Shown here piece by piece: positions 7,568 to 14,136 of a stretch of 14,136 nucleotides of DNA. The notes beneath the pieces were generated by a model. The model did no database searches. It saw only the letters and a list, made by a program, of their open reading frames with translations, and was not told the DNA's origin. Within the stretch, counting starts at the first letter, position 1. Each line of letters opens with the position of its first letter. The translations under genes and the position numbers were made by a program. The DNA comes from an uncultured Erysipelotrichaceae bacterium (lineage in GTDB: Bacteria; Bacillota_I; Bacilli_A; Erysipelotrichales; Erysipelotrichaceae): NCBI GenBank assembly GCA_937902945.1, contig CALEMD010000225.1, positions 1 to 14,136 of the forward strand, in the 5' to 3' direction.

Positions 7568-8230
7568 CTATTGATGATTATTCAGTATTCTTAACAGATT
7601 CGGCACTTCAAGCATGCTGATGCATCTGCAGTCCAGCATCTTTTTCATTTCTGCATCCGGGATGATTGTATCTTGAATAAAGCAGGAGCGCATGCCTGCT
7701 CTATTTGCTGCATCAATGCCCTGCTTGCTGTCTTCCAATACAAGACATTCTTCCGGCAGCACATGGAGTCTCTTTGCTCCAGTGAGAAAGATCTCCGGAT
7801 CCGGTTTAGCATGGCTGACCTGATCCCCAGTAACCATGGCATCATAATGAAGGGGTACAGAAACAGTTGATATCAAGGCCTTTACATATTCTGCCGGGCT
7901 CGATGAGCATACTGCAATCAGATAGTTTTCTTTCTGCAGATACTGAAACAGTTCGATCAATCCCTTTTTATTCAGGCAGTCAGTATGTATGCTTCTCCAG
8001 AATGACAGATCAAAACGGCGTCCGCGCATCCCTTCTTCCAGTCTGTCCATACCTGGAATCGAATGCATATATGCATCTGTTTCCGCTTTTCCAGATCCGG
8101 TAATCCGATTGAAAAAATCAGCCGGAAGAATCACACCTGCTTTGTCTGCTTCATCTCTCCATACCTGCTGTGACAGGATCTCTGTTTCAAACATCAGCCC
8201 ATCACAGTCAAACAGCACTGCCTTTATCAT
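7568..8230 (-). CDS. HAD-superfamily phosphatase, beta-phosphoglucomutase-like
   Basis: This is a 220-residue HAD hydrolase of subfamily I with a helical cap. All four motifs are present, numbered from MIKAVLFDCDG: FDCDG with nucleophile D8 and acid D10; CSSSPAEY with the motif II serine near 109-111; HAKPDPEIF with the motif III lysine at 142; and VLEDSKQGIDAA with motif IV residues E166 and D167. Such enzymes dephosphorylate or isomerise sugar phosphates and other small molecules; the substrate cannot be read from the sequence. An earlier in-frame ATG at 8239 is only one base from the AGAAGGG site (8247-8241), so the ATG at 8230, about ten bases away, is the better start. The gene follows a strong terminator hairpin and precedes murL by 29 bases. 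A role in removing phosphate from a cell-wall intermediate is conceivable but unsupported. Confidence 0.85.
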   Translation of the reverse strand: MIKAVLFDCDGLMFETEILSQQVWRDEADKAGVILPADFFNRITGSGKAETDAYMHSIPGMDRLEEGMRGRRFDLSFWRSIHTDCLNKKGLIELFQYLQKENYLIAVCSSSPAEYVKALISTVSVPLHYDAMVTGDQVSHAKPDPEIFLTGAKRLHVLPEECLVLEDSKQGIDAANRAGMRSCFIQDTIIPDAEMKKMLDCRCISMLEVPNLLRILNNHQ

Positions 8231-8246
8231 TGCATGCATTCCCTTC

Positions 8247-8276
8247 TAAAAGGCAGTGGAATCTGTTCCACTGCCT
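8247..8276 (-). terminator. Strong hairpin terminator after secDF
   Basis: A perfect 11-base-pair stem (8276-8266 with 8261-8251) closes a CAGA loop and runs into TTTTAG. The ribosome binding site of the HAD gene (AGAAGGG, 8247-8241) begins at the end of the T tract, and there is no space for a promoter between them. The short T tract may allow read-through into the HAD-murL-murD2-recJ genes. Confidence 0.8.
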
Positions 8277-8286
8277 GTCTGATTAA

Positions 8287-10578
8287 CTAAGCATTGATTC
8301 CCTTGATTGTATACTCATCAAGTTTTTCTTTTTTCTTTTTCTTCTTATCTGTCTTTTTCTGCTTCGGCTCATAATGCGTACGGATATAGTACCAGACTGT
8401 CGGAGCAATGAAGATTGCGGACAGAGTGCCGGAAATCAGACCGATAAACATAGCAAATGTAAATGTGAAGATGGATGAAGATCCCATTGTGAGCAGGAAT
8501 ACAACCGGCAGAAGAGTCGTAATAGAGCTGAATACAGCCATGCGGAATGTCTTGCTGATAGCTGTATTGACTATACCGCGATAGAATGCTTCTGAATTGC
8601 CTGCTTTGCTCTGTGACATCAGTTCTCTGATACGATCGAATATAACAATCGAGTTATTGATCGAATAGCCGATAATCGTCAGCAGAACAGATATCAGTTC
8701 TGTATTCACTTCCAGGCGGAATATGAAGAATACCGCCAGAACCATGACAACGTCATGAATCAGTGCCACAATACAGCCGACACCGTATTCCCAGCGATAG
8801 CGGAATGTGACATACAGCATCATTGCCACCCAGGCTACAAGTGTCAGTATAACTGCATTCCGGATCAGATCTCTGCCGACAATCGGTGTAACCACATTGT
8901 CTCCAGGTTCCTGTCCATACATCTGCGTAAATGCTGCCTTAATTGCTGACAGATCTTCCGTGGTCAATGCTTCCTTTGTAGTCGCATAAACCGTCGTTTC
9001 TCCAGAAGACTGATAGGAGAATGATGTATATCCAAGACTTTCCATTTCTGTCTTCACTTCATTGATTGTAATTGCAGAATCTGAAGTGATTGTCATCTTT
9101 GTTCCGCTTGAGAAATCTATTCCAAGATTAATGAAGCCATTGCCGCTAGCCGCATTGAATATGCAGACTGCTAAAGCACATACAAATATGAGCAAGCTTG
9201 TACGGATCATATACTTGGATTTGTTGAGATAATCAACCTTCTTTTCATCCGGATCAGCCGCTTTTTCATTCAAAGCAACATTCGGAATCAGACTCTTCTT
9301 AGCACCGAACCATCCTGGTTTATCATCCACGTATCCAGAACGGACAATCTGATTCATCAGGAAACGTGACAATGCTACATTGAGCACCAATGTCATGATG
9401 ACAGTGATGATCAGCATAGTTGCAAATCCCTTTACGCTTCCATTGCCCCACCAGTACATAATGAGTCCGGCCAGCAGAGTAGTAAACTGCGCATCAAATA
9501 TTGATGAAAATGACAGTTTCTGTCCTTCTTTGACTGCTGCCTGAACGGAACGTCCTTTATACAATTCCTGACGTGTTCTTTCAAAGGTAATGATATTGGC
9601 ATCGACTGTCATGCCGACTCCAAGTACGAGTGCGGCAATGCCAGGCAGTGTAAAGACTGCACCGATCAATGCGTAGCATCCGAATATAGCCCAAAGATAT
9701 ACAGCCAGCATGATATCCGCAACAATTCCCTGCATGCGGTACTGCCAAATCATAAACAGCATGACCATGAATACGCCTATCAGACCTGCTATGGCTGTCT
9801 TCTGCAATGCGTCGGCACCATACTGCGCACTGACAACATTTGAACTGATTTCTGTCATCTTAACAGGCAGAGAACCGGAATTGATCAGATTCGCCAGAGT
9901 CTTTGCTTCGGCTTCGGTAAAATTGCCGGAGATGATGCAGTCAGAACTGAGCTGCTGAGAAACTGTAGCTGCAGAAATATATTTCGGTTCTTCACCATTT
10001 GCGGCTTTCTGTGCTTCTTCTTTATAGGAATCACCTTCCTGCCAGTCGAGCCAGATAACCATGATATTCTCACCGCTGCTCATAGCCGCAACCGTACTTG
10101 TGATTTCTGAAAACTTGCTGGTATCCGCAATCTTCAATGAAACAACAGGCTTGCTGCTGTCATAGCCAAGAGATGCTCCGCCTTCCTGAACAAGGCTGGA
10201 ATCTGCCAGCAGATTATCATTGATATCACGGAAAGTCAGATTGGCTGTTGTCCCCAGCATTTCTCTTGCACTTTCCTGATCTTCAACACCTGCAAGCTGT
10301 ACGCGGATACGGTCTGTTCCTTCTACTGTAATCTGCGGTTCACTTACACCCATGACATCAACACGCTTGGATATACTGTTGGTTACAGCCGTCATATCTA
10401 CGTCTGCGCCCTCTTCAAGCGGTTCAACCTGGTACAGAATTTCAAATCCCCCCTGCAGGTCAAGGCCAAGGTTCAGATGGCTGCTGATTGTTTTAAATGT
10501 TGAAACAATCACGACAGCAATCACGGCCAGAGATATAAAAAATCCGACCAGACTCTTTTTGTTTTTCTTTGCTTCCAT
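8287..10578 (-). CDS. secDF: Fused protein-export membrane protein SecDF
   Basis: This 763-residue fusion of SecD and SecF assists SecYEG in pulling proteins across the membrane using ion-motive force. SecD half: a first membrane helix at about 10-28, GLDLQGGFEILYQV (38-51), a P1 extracellular domain to about 255, then a helix bundle with VGMTVDANIITFERTR (321-336), including the TM4 aspartate. SecF half: helix at about 458-474, GIDFSSGT (487-494), then helices with GYSINNSIVIFDRIRE (637-652). A lysine-rich cytosolic tail (739-752) ends the protein. The SecF half has Asn in place of the usual Asp in GYSxND, and the TM11 Arg is displaced by one residue (R679-M680). The AGGAGG site (10597-10592) lies inside the last codons of the comN-like gene, 13 bases before the start, suggesting coupled translation. 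The fused form and the comN neighbour match Bacillus. Confidence 0.95.
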   Translation of the reverse strand: MEAKKNKKSLVGFFISLAVIAVVIVSTFKTISSHLNLGLDLQGGFEILYQVEPLEEGADVDMTAVTNSISKRVDVMGVSEPQITVEGTDRIRVQLAGVEDQESAREMLGTTANLTFRDINDNLLADSSLVQEGGASLGYDSSKPVVSLKIADTSKFSEITSTVAAMSSGENIMVIWLDWQEGDSYKEEAQKAANGEEPKYISAATVSQQLSSDCIISGNFTEAEAKTLANLINSGSLPVKMTEISSNVVSAQYGADALQKTAIAGLIGVFMVMLFMIWQYRMQGIVADIMLAVYLWAIFGCYALIGAVFTLPGIAALVLGVGMTVDANIITFERTRQELYKGRSVQAAVKEGQKLSFSSIFDAQFTTLLAGLIMYWWGNGSVKGFATMLIITVIMTLVLNVALSRFLMNQIVRSGYVDDKPGWFGAKKSLIPNVALNEKAADPDEKKVDYLNKSKYMIRTSLLIFVCALAVCIFNAASGNGFINLGIDFSSGTKMTITSDSAITINEVKTEMESLGYTSFSYQSSGETTVYATTKEALTTEDLSAIKAAFTQMYGQEPGDNVVTPIVGRDLIRNAVILTLVAWVAMMLYVTFRYRWEYGVGCIVALIHDVVMVLAVFFIFRLEVNTELISVLLTIIGYSINNSIVIFDRIRELMSQSKAGNSEAFYRGIVNTAISKTFRMAVFSSITTLLPVVFLLTMGSSSIFTFTFAMFIGLISGTLSAIFIAPTVWYYIRTHYEPKQKKTDKKKKKKEKLDEYTIKGINA

Positions 10579-10584
10579 CAGCGG

Positions 10585-10869
10585 TTACTTTCCTCCTATC
10601 AGATCCGAGAAGTCATCCAGTCCATCACGGCTGCCTTCTTTAATTGCCTGACTGGTCAGAAAACGGACGATCTGTTCGCCCTTAACTGACAGGATCTGAT
10701 CCGCTGCCTCATGCAGGGATCCAGGCAAGCTACTTTTCCAGAGAACATGAGAAAGATAGTCCTCCAGATTTTTGTATGTCAGTGAGGAGAGTGATTCGCG
10801 CTGCAGCTGCTGAATTTTAATAACCATCGCTAGCTGTACGTACATGTTTGAGACATCGAACACTTCCAT
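10585..10869 (-). CDS. comN: ComN-like post-transcriptional regulator (small protein before secDF)
   Basis: This is a 94-residue soluble, mostly helical protein. The C-terminal half, with YKNLEDYLSHVLWK (32-45) then LHEAADQILSVKGEQIVRFL (52-71), resembles the ComN/YrzD family of Bacillus, in which a W..P..LHEV.ADIL pattern is followed by a Y/F-rich helix. ComN controls localisation of comE mRNA in Bacillus; whether it does so here is unknown. Its position directly before secDF is the same as in Bacillus and is a main argument. The reading frame extends upstream to 11025, but the ATG at 10869 has AGGGGG five bases before it, and the longer version would cross the mraY terminator. It has its own extended -10 promoter. 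The stop is six bases before the secDF start. Family assignment is moderate and not alignment-tested. Confidence 0.68.
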   Translation of the reverse strand: MEVFDVSNMYVQLAMVIKIQQLQRESLSSLTYKNLEDYLSHVLWKSSLPGSLHEAADQILSVKGEQIVRFLTSQAIKEGSRDGLDDFSDLIGGK

Positions 10870-10890
10870 GAAATCCCCCTGGCATACCGT

Positions 10891-10899
10891 ATTATAACA
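10891..10899 (-). promoter_or_regulatory. Extended -10 promoter for comN-secDF
   Basis: TGTTATAAT (10899-10891) is a perfect extended -10 element (TGN plus TATAAT). No good -35 hexamer lies at 16-18 bases, which is typical of extended -10 promoters. It comes right after the mraY terminator T tract and predicts a start near 10884, giving a leader of only about 15 bases. Confidence 0.6.
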
Positions 10900-10938
10900 A
10901 AAAACAGCCCATTGGGCTGATAAAAGGAAAACTTTTAT
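10899..10938 (-). terminator. Intrinsic terminator after mraY, with a second small hairpin
   Basis: CAGCCC (10919-10914) pairs with GGGCTG (10910-10905) around a three-base loop, followed by TTTTTT (10904-10899). An AT-rich hairpin ATAAAAG/CTTTTAT (10938-10932 with 10926-10920) lies just upstream. The tract is immediately followed by the comN promoter, separating mraY from comN-secDF. Confidence 0.78.
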
Positions 10939-10945
10939 TGAAATA

Positions 10946-11908
10946 TCAGTGCAGACCGATAAACAGACCCAGCAGAGCGAATATGCAGCCGGCAATCCAG
11001 AACATCCGAACAACCTTCTGTTCATTCATTCCTTTCAGAACAAATGCATAATGAATAGGCGTATATGGAAATACTCTATGCCCGGTCAATTTAACGGAAG
11101 AGATCTGGATAATAACACAAAGTGTTTCAATGACAAACACGCCGCCGATAACAGCCAAAGCCAGTTCTTTCTTCAGAACCATTGCAATAGCCGCCAGCGC
11201 TGCGCCCAATGCCAGAGAACCTGTATCTCCCATGAATACCTTAGCAGGATGTATGTTATAGCGCAGATACCCAAGCAGTGCTCCCAGCAATGCAAGAATA
11301 AAGCCGCACAGTGCAAATCTGTGATCCAGCCAGGCAAAGATCAGAAACGGGATCAGTGCTATCTCTGTGCACCCTGCCGCAAGTCCATCCATGCCATCTG
11401 TAAGATTTACCGCATTGCTGCTGCCAGTAAACATGAACAGAATCAGAAGAACATAATAACGGCCTAGATTCCATGAAAAACCGGTAAACGGAATAACAAT
11501 GTCAAGAACCGCATGACGGCGGAATACAAGGTAGAAAAGAATTGCCAGCAGAAGCTGAAGAGAAAACTTCTGCCATGGCTTCAATCCATCATTGTTATGC
11601 TTTACAACAATGAGATAATCATCCAGAAATCCAATCAGTCCATATCCCACAAACACAAGCAGCACAATGGCTGTATCAAGATCCATGAATATATCCGGGA
11701 AAAATACCAGTGAGCAGATTGTCGGCACCGTTACAAACAGAACCCCGCCCATAACCGGTGTCTTTGCCTTGTTTTTATACTCTTCCAACGAATATTCACT
11801 GACATTCTGATTGAAACCGATACGCTTCATATGATCAATGAAATGCGGCATCAGCAGCAGAACAAGAAAAAGGCTTGTCAGGAAACAGCATAGCAATCTG
11901 ACTATCAT
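10946..11908 (-). CDS. mraY: Phospho-N-acetylmuramoyl-pentapeptide-transferase MraY
   Basis: MraY transfers phospho-MurNAc-pentapeptide from UDP to undecaprenyl phosphate on the inner membrane face, making lipid I. The 320-residue protein is a multi-spanning membrane protein of Gram-positive length. Family motifs are present: TPVMGG (50-55), FLDDYL (94-99) with the catalytic Asp pair, NAVNLTDGMDGLAAG (165-179) and FMGDTGSLALG (225-235). NLTDG and GDTGSL separate it from WecA/TagO relatives. The usual triple-histidine motif TPIHHHFE is changed to TPIHYAFV (283-290), and the region before TPVMGG is divergent. The start at 11908 has AGGAGGG eight bases upstream. It follows the PBP gene by 45 bases, as in division and cell-wall clusters, and a terminator follows. 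It makes the lipid intermediate from the UDP-MurNAc-peptide that the murL-murD2 products would build. Confidence 0.93.
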   Translation of the reverse strand: MIVRLLCCFLTSLFLVLLLMPHFIDHMKRIGFNQNVSEYSLEEYKNKAKTPVMGGVLFVTVPTICSLVFFPDIFMDLDTAIVLLVFVGYGLIGFLDDYLIVVKHNNDGLKPWQKFSLQLLLAILFYLVFRRHAVLDIVIPFTGFSWNLGRYYVLLILFMFTGSSNAVNLTDGMDGLAAGCTEIALIPFLIFAWLDHRFALCGFILALLGALLGYLRYNIHPAKVFMGDTGSLALGAALAAIAMVLKKELALAVIGGVFVIETLCVIIQISSVKLTGHRVFPYTPIHYAFVLKGMNEQKVVRMFWIAGCIFALLGLFIGLH

Positions 11909-11937
11909 AATCTTTTCCCTCCTGCCAAAACGGAAAT

Positions 11938-11967
11938 ATTATACCGCATATGTTTACTCAAAGACAA
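11938..11967 (-). promoter_or_regulatory. Possible promoter for mraY
   Basis: TTGTCT (11967-11962), an 18-base spacer and a perfect TATAAT (11943-11938) lie across the end of the PBP gene, 29 bases before the mraY start. The -35 matches consensus at three of six positions. It could give mraY expression independent of the upstream cluster. Confidence 0.42.
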
Positions 11968-14136
11968 CTTCAATCTCTGTATCCTTTGTAACAGTAGCTC
12001 CAGCAGGCACACTCTGTCCGGTCACCTTGCCTTGGCCGCTCAGCTTGAACCCAAATCCTGTTACTGACCAAAGTGCCGCAACATCCTTGCGTGTCCAGCC
12101 AGTCATATCCGGCATAATGAAACTGTTTGTATCTGTAAGCAGAAATACGCGCTGGCTGCTTGTGACTTTTGATCCTTCACGCGGATACTGATCAATGACC
12201 GTACTGCCATCTCCTAGAATGATCAGCTGTGTTTCCGTTCCATCCATCTTCTGAGCCGCATATGAAATACTGTGATTGATCAGATTCGGCATATCATACG
12301 TTTCTATGGAAGCATTCGCTTCTGTCTGTTCTTCACCGTCTTCTGTCTGCTGTGCAGCTTCAGTGGAAGAGGATGCTGTGAATCCCTCTGCCATAGCCAC
12401 TTTGCGCAGAAATGTTGTTATAGAATCAGAATAATAATGCGCATCTTTGTTATAAGGTGCTTCAAAGCAGTAGTAAATAAGAACCTGCGGATCATCGGCC
12501 GGCATAGCTGCCATCAGCGATGCAATCGTATAACCCGAAAGAACATTTCCATTTACTGTAACCTGGGTCGTTCCGGTTTTGCCGATGAGCTCACATTCAG
12601 GAATCTGGTAAAAGCGGCCTGTTCCATCTGCATCATTGATAACCCGATAAAGAATGCCTTGCAGCTGCTTCGCTGTTTCTTCCGTAATCGGCGTTCCCGT
12701 CACTTTGCGTTCAGCCTGATAAACCACATCGCTGCTGTCATAGGAACTGGCAATCTTTTCCACATAATAGGGTCTTACCATTTCTCCATTGCCGAAAATT
12801 GCCGAATATGCCTGCAGCATCTGCAGCATCGTGACAGTTGATCCCTGTCCAAATGATAGAGTCAGCTTATCACGCGGCCAAGTAAAATTCAGAACACCCT
12901 CTTCTTCCGGAAGCCCATCTGTATCAACCGTATCAAAGAAACCAAAGGCTTTTATATAGGAGAGCAGAATATCCGGGCTGATGATTTCCGTCTCAATAGA
13001 GCTCGCAATTGTGTTTGCTGAATAAATCAGTCCATGGTCATAATCCGTTGTTCCAAAGTTCCTGTTTGAAGCATTGGTGATGCATCCATAACCGCCGCTG
13101 GAAACCCTGTATGGATTGTTATCGGTTCCGCTTGAATAGCAGAAGTCTCCTCCGTACACAGACGCAGACCCATCATAGTTTCCCTCATTGATTGCGGCCG
13201 CCCATGTTATGGACTTCATTGTTGATCCTGGTTCATAGGGAGTCTGTGTTCCATAATTGTTGTAATCTGTAATTTCCAAAGTATTTGGATCAAATGATGG
13301 ATACTGTCCCCAAGCCAGTATTTTACCAGTATTGATTTCCATAACGGCACCCCAGATACGGCTTGCATCAAATTTATTCTCTGTAGACAGAAAAGCCGCT
13401 TCCAATGCTTCCTGTATCGTTTCATCCAAAGTCAGATAAACATCGTTTCCATTGATAGCGCTTGTTACATCTTCTCTCATACCCGGCAGAATATATCCAT
13501 CTTTATCAGCCTGATAGGTTCTGTATCCATCTGTTCCTTCCAGATAGCTGTCCAGATACAGTTCTGCACCCATTTTTCCAACGGTGCTGCCTGATTCATC
13601 TGTCTGCGCAAAACCGATCAGATTCGATGCAAATGTTCCCAGCGGATACACTCGTTCAATAGAATCCGTAAATTCAATGCCAGGCAGATCATAAGCTGCT
13701 ATTTTCTCTTTGGTTTCCTTGCTCAGATTGCGGCCTATATTGCCGAGTTCTGTCTGATATACATCCTGATTCAAGTACTGAAGAATCGTATCCTTATCCG
13801 TTTTCAGTATCTCCGCAAGCACTTCTGCTGTATATTCTTTATCCTGCACATAGGCAATTGTTCCTTCAATGGATGGACGGCTGGAATCAAGTACGCAGTA
13901 GATATTATAAGTTCTTACATCCTGAGCAATTACCGTCTTGCTGCGATCATAGATATTTCCTCTTGTTGCTTTAGTGACTTTGCTGACGGTGTTGGCCGAA
14001 TCAGCATAAGCGCTCAGATCTGTATTGCTGCGCAGATGAATTTTTGCTACAGATACAAAAAAAACACTGGACGTCAGTAAAAGCACAGCGACCAATGTTA
14101 AAATCATAATCAGGCGAATCATTCTATTGCTATGAC
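11954..14136 (-). CDS. Class B penicillin-binding protein with two PASTA domains (5' end off right edge)
   Basis: This is a D,D-transpeptidase that cross-links peptidoglycan outside the membrane, probably the divisional PBP2B/PBP2x/FtsI type because it precedes mraY. From the ATG at 14122 there are 722 residues: an N-terminal membrane anchor (3-26), RGNIYDR (54-60) and the rest of the PBP dimerisation region, then a transpeptidase domain with PGSTMK (nucleophile S300, K303), SAN (368-370) and KTGTT (515-519). A Gln/Glu/Thr-rich linker (583-606) leads to two C-terminal PASTA repeats (about 608-664 and 667-722). The frame stays open upstream of 14122 to the window edge, and no ribosome binding site precedes that ATG, so the real start is probably outside and the protein longer at its N-terminus. 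Cys328 and Cys347, in an extracytoplasmic stretch, could form a disulfide. Confidence 0.93.
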   Translation of the reverse strand, partial: HSNRMIRLIMILTLVAVLLLTSSVFFVSVAKIHLRSNTDLSAYADSANTVSKVTKATRGNIYDRSKTVIAQDVRTYNIYCVLDSSRPSIEGTIAYVQDKEYTAEVLAEILKTDKDTILQYLNQDVYQTELGNIGRNLSKETKEKIAAYDLPGIEFTDSIERVYPLGTFASNLIGFAQTDESGSTVGKMGAELYLDSYLEGTDGYRTYQADKDGYILPGMREDVTSAINGNDVYLTLDETIQEALEAAFLSTENKFDASRIWGAVMEINTGKILAWGQYPSFDPNTLEITDYNNYGTQTPYEPGSTMKSITWAAAINEGNYDGSASVYGGDFCYSSGTDNNPYRVSSGGYGCITNASNRNFGTTDYDHGLIYSANTIASSIETEIISPDILLSYIKAFGFFDTVDTDGLPEEEGVLNFTWPRDKLTLSFGQGSTVTMLQMLQAYSAIFGNGEMVRPYYVEKIASSYDSSDVVYQAERKVTGTPITEETAKQLQGILYRVINDADGTGRFYQIPECELIGKTGTTQVTVNGNVLSGYTIASLMAAMPADDPQVLIYYCFEAPYNKDAHYYSDSITTFLRKVAMAEGFTASSSTEAAQQTEDGEEQTEANASIETYDMPNLINHSISYAAQKMDGTETQLIILGDGSTVIDQYPREGSKVTSSQRVFLLTDTNSFIMPDMTGWTRKDVAALWSVTGFGFKLSGQGKVTGQSVPAGATVTKDTEIEVVFE

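Noticed and set aside
10870..11025. 52-residue N-terminal extension of the comN-like gene
   Set aside because: It would read through the mraY end, a terminator hairpin and the extended -10 promoter. The internal ATG at 10869 has a good ribosome binding site.
10946..11908. WecA/TagO-type sugar-phosphate transferase instead of MraY
   Set aside because: NAVNLTDGMDGLAAG and FMGDTGSLALG are of MraY type, and the gene follows a divisional PBP. The altered HHH motif is noted but does not outweigh these.
12272..12841. 189-residue open frame on the plus strand inside the PBP gene
   Set aside because: It is antisense to the transpeptidase and linker coding region, rich in Cys, Arg and Ile, and shows no family features.
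1..14136. Mobile elements, CRISPR arrays, tRNA genes or long repeats
   Set aside because: I read for inverted repeats with transposase frames, regularly spaced repeats and clover-leaf patterns and found none. The many CTGCAG occurrences come from Leu-Gln codon pairs and chance, with no regular spacing.

Overview
The window is a compact chromosomal segment in which every supported gene lies on the minus strand, so transcription runs from right to left. The organism looks like a member of the Bacillota (Firmicutes). The evidence is a T-box leader, strong AGGAGG-type ribosome binding sites, a class B penicillin-binding protein with PASTA domains, a fused SecDF, a comN-like gene directly before secDF, and the order comN-secDF-recJ-apt-rel-hisS, which from memory matches Bacillus. 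An Erysipelotrichia-like lineage is my guess from divergent motifs in MraY and SecF. It is not proven here.

Layout in transcription order (right to left): a penicillin-binding protein cut by the right window edge (to 11954) and mraY (11908-10946), a remnant of the division and cell-wall cluster; a terminator and an extended -10 promoter; a small comN-like gene (10869-10585) and secDF (10578-8287); a strong hairpin terminator; a HAD phosphatase (8230-7568), a murL-like glutamate epimerase (7538-6171), a murD2-like ligase (6174-4873) and recJ (4876-3275), the last three joined by 4-base ATGA overlaps; apt (3216-2689); a terminator; rel (2633-429); a terminator; then a sigma-A-type promoter, a T-box riboswitch and the first 37 codons of hisS at the left edge.

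The most interesting part is the murL-murD2 pair. In the usual route MurI makes D-glutamate and MurD adds it to UDP-MurNAc-L-Ala. In the alternative route, first described in Xanthomonas oryzae, MurD2 adds L-glutamate and MurL then epimerises the terminal residue using ATP. The two proteins here fit that route: a GGGKDS-containing MurL-type protein, and a MurD homologue in which signature residues of the D-Glu enzymes are replaced. The pair, with the HAD gene, sits inside an otherwise conserved housekeeping island between secDF and recJ. Together with the PBP and mraY, five of the ten genes or so therefore touch peptidoglycan.

The T-box leader before hisS has a GACAC specifier region, which reads as Asp GAC or His CAC, and a UGGC acceptor-pairing element that fits the G73 discriminator of tRNA-Asp rather than C73 of tRNA-His. 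Aspartyl-tRNA is therefore the likely sensed ligand, and aspS probably follows hisS outside the window. No insertion sequences, CRISPR arrays, tRNA genes or rRNA genes were seen. The only stretch over 300 bases without a gene (113-428) is filled by the rel terminator, the promoter and the T-box leader.
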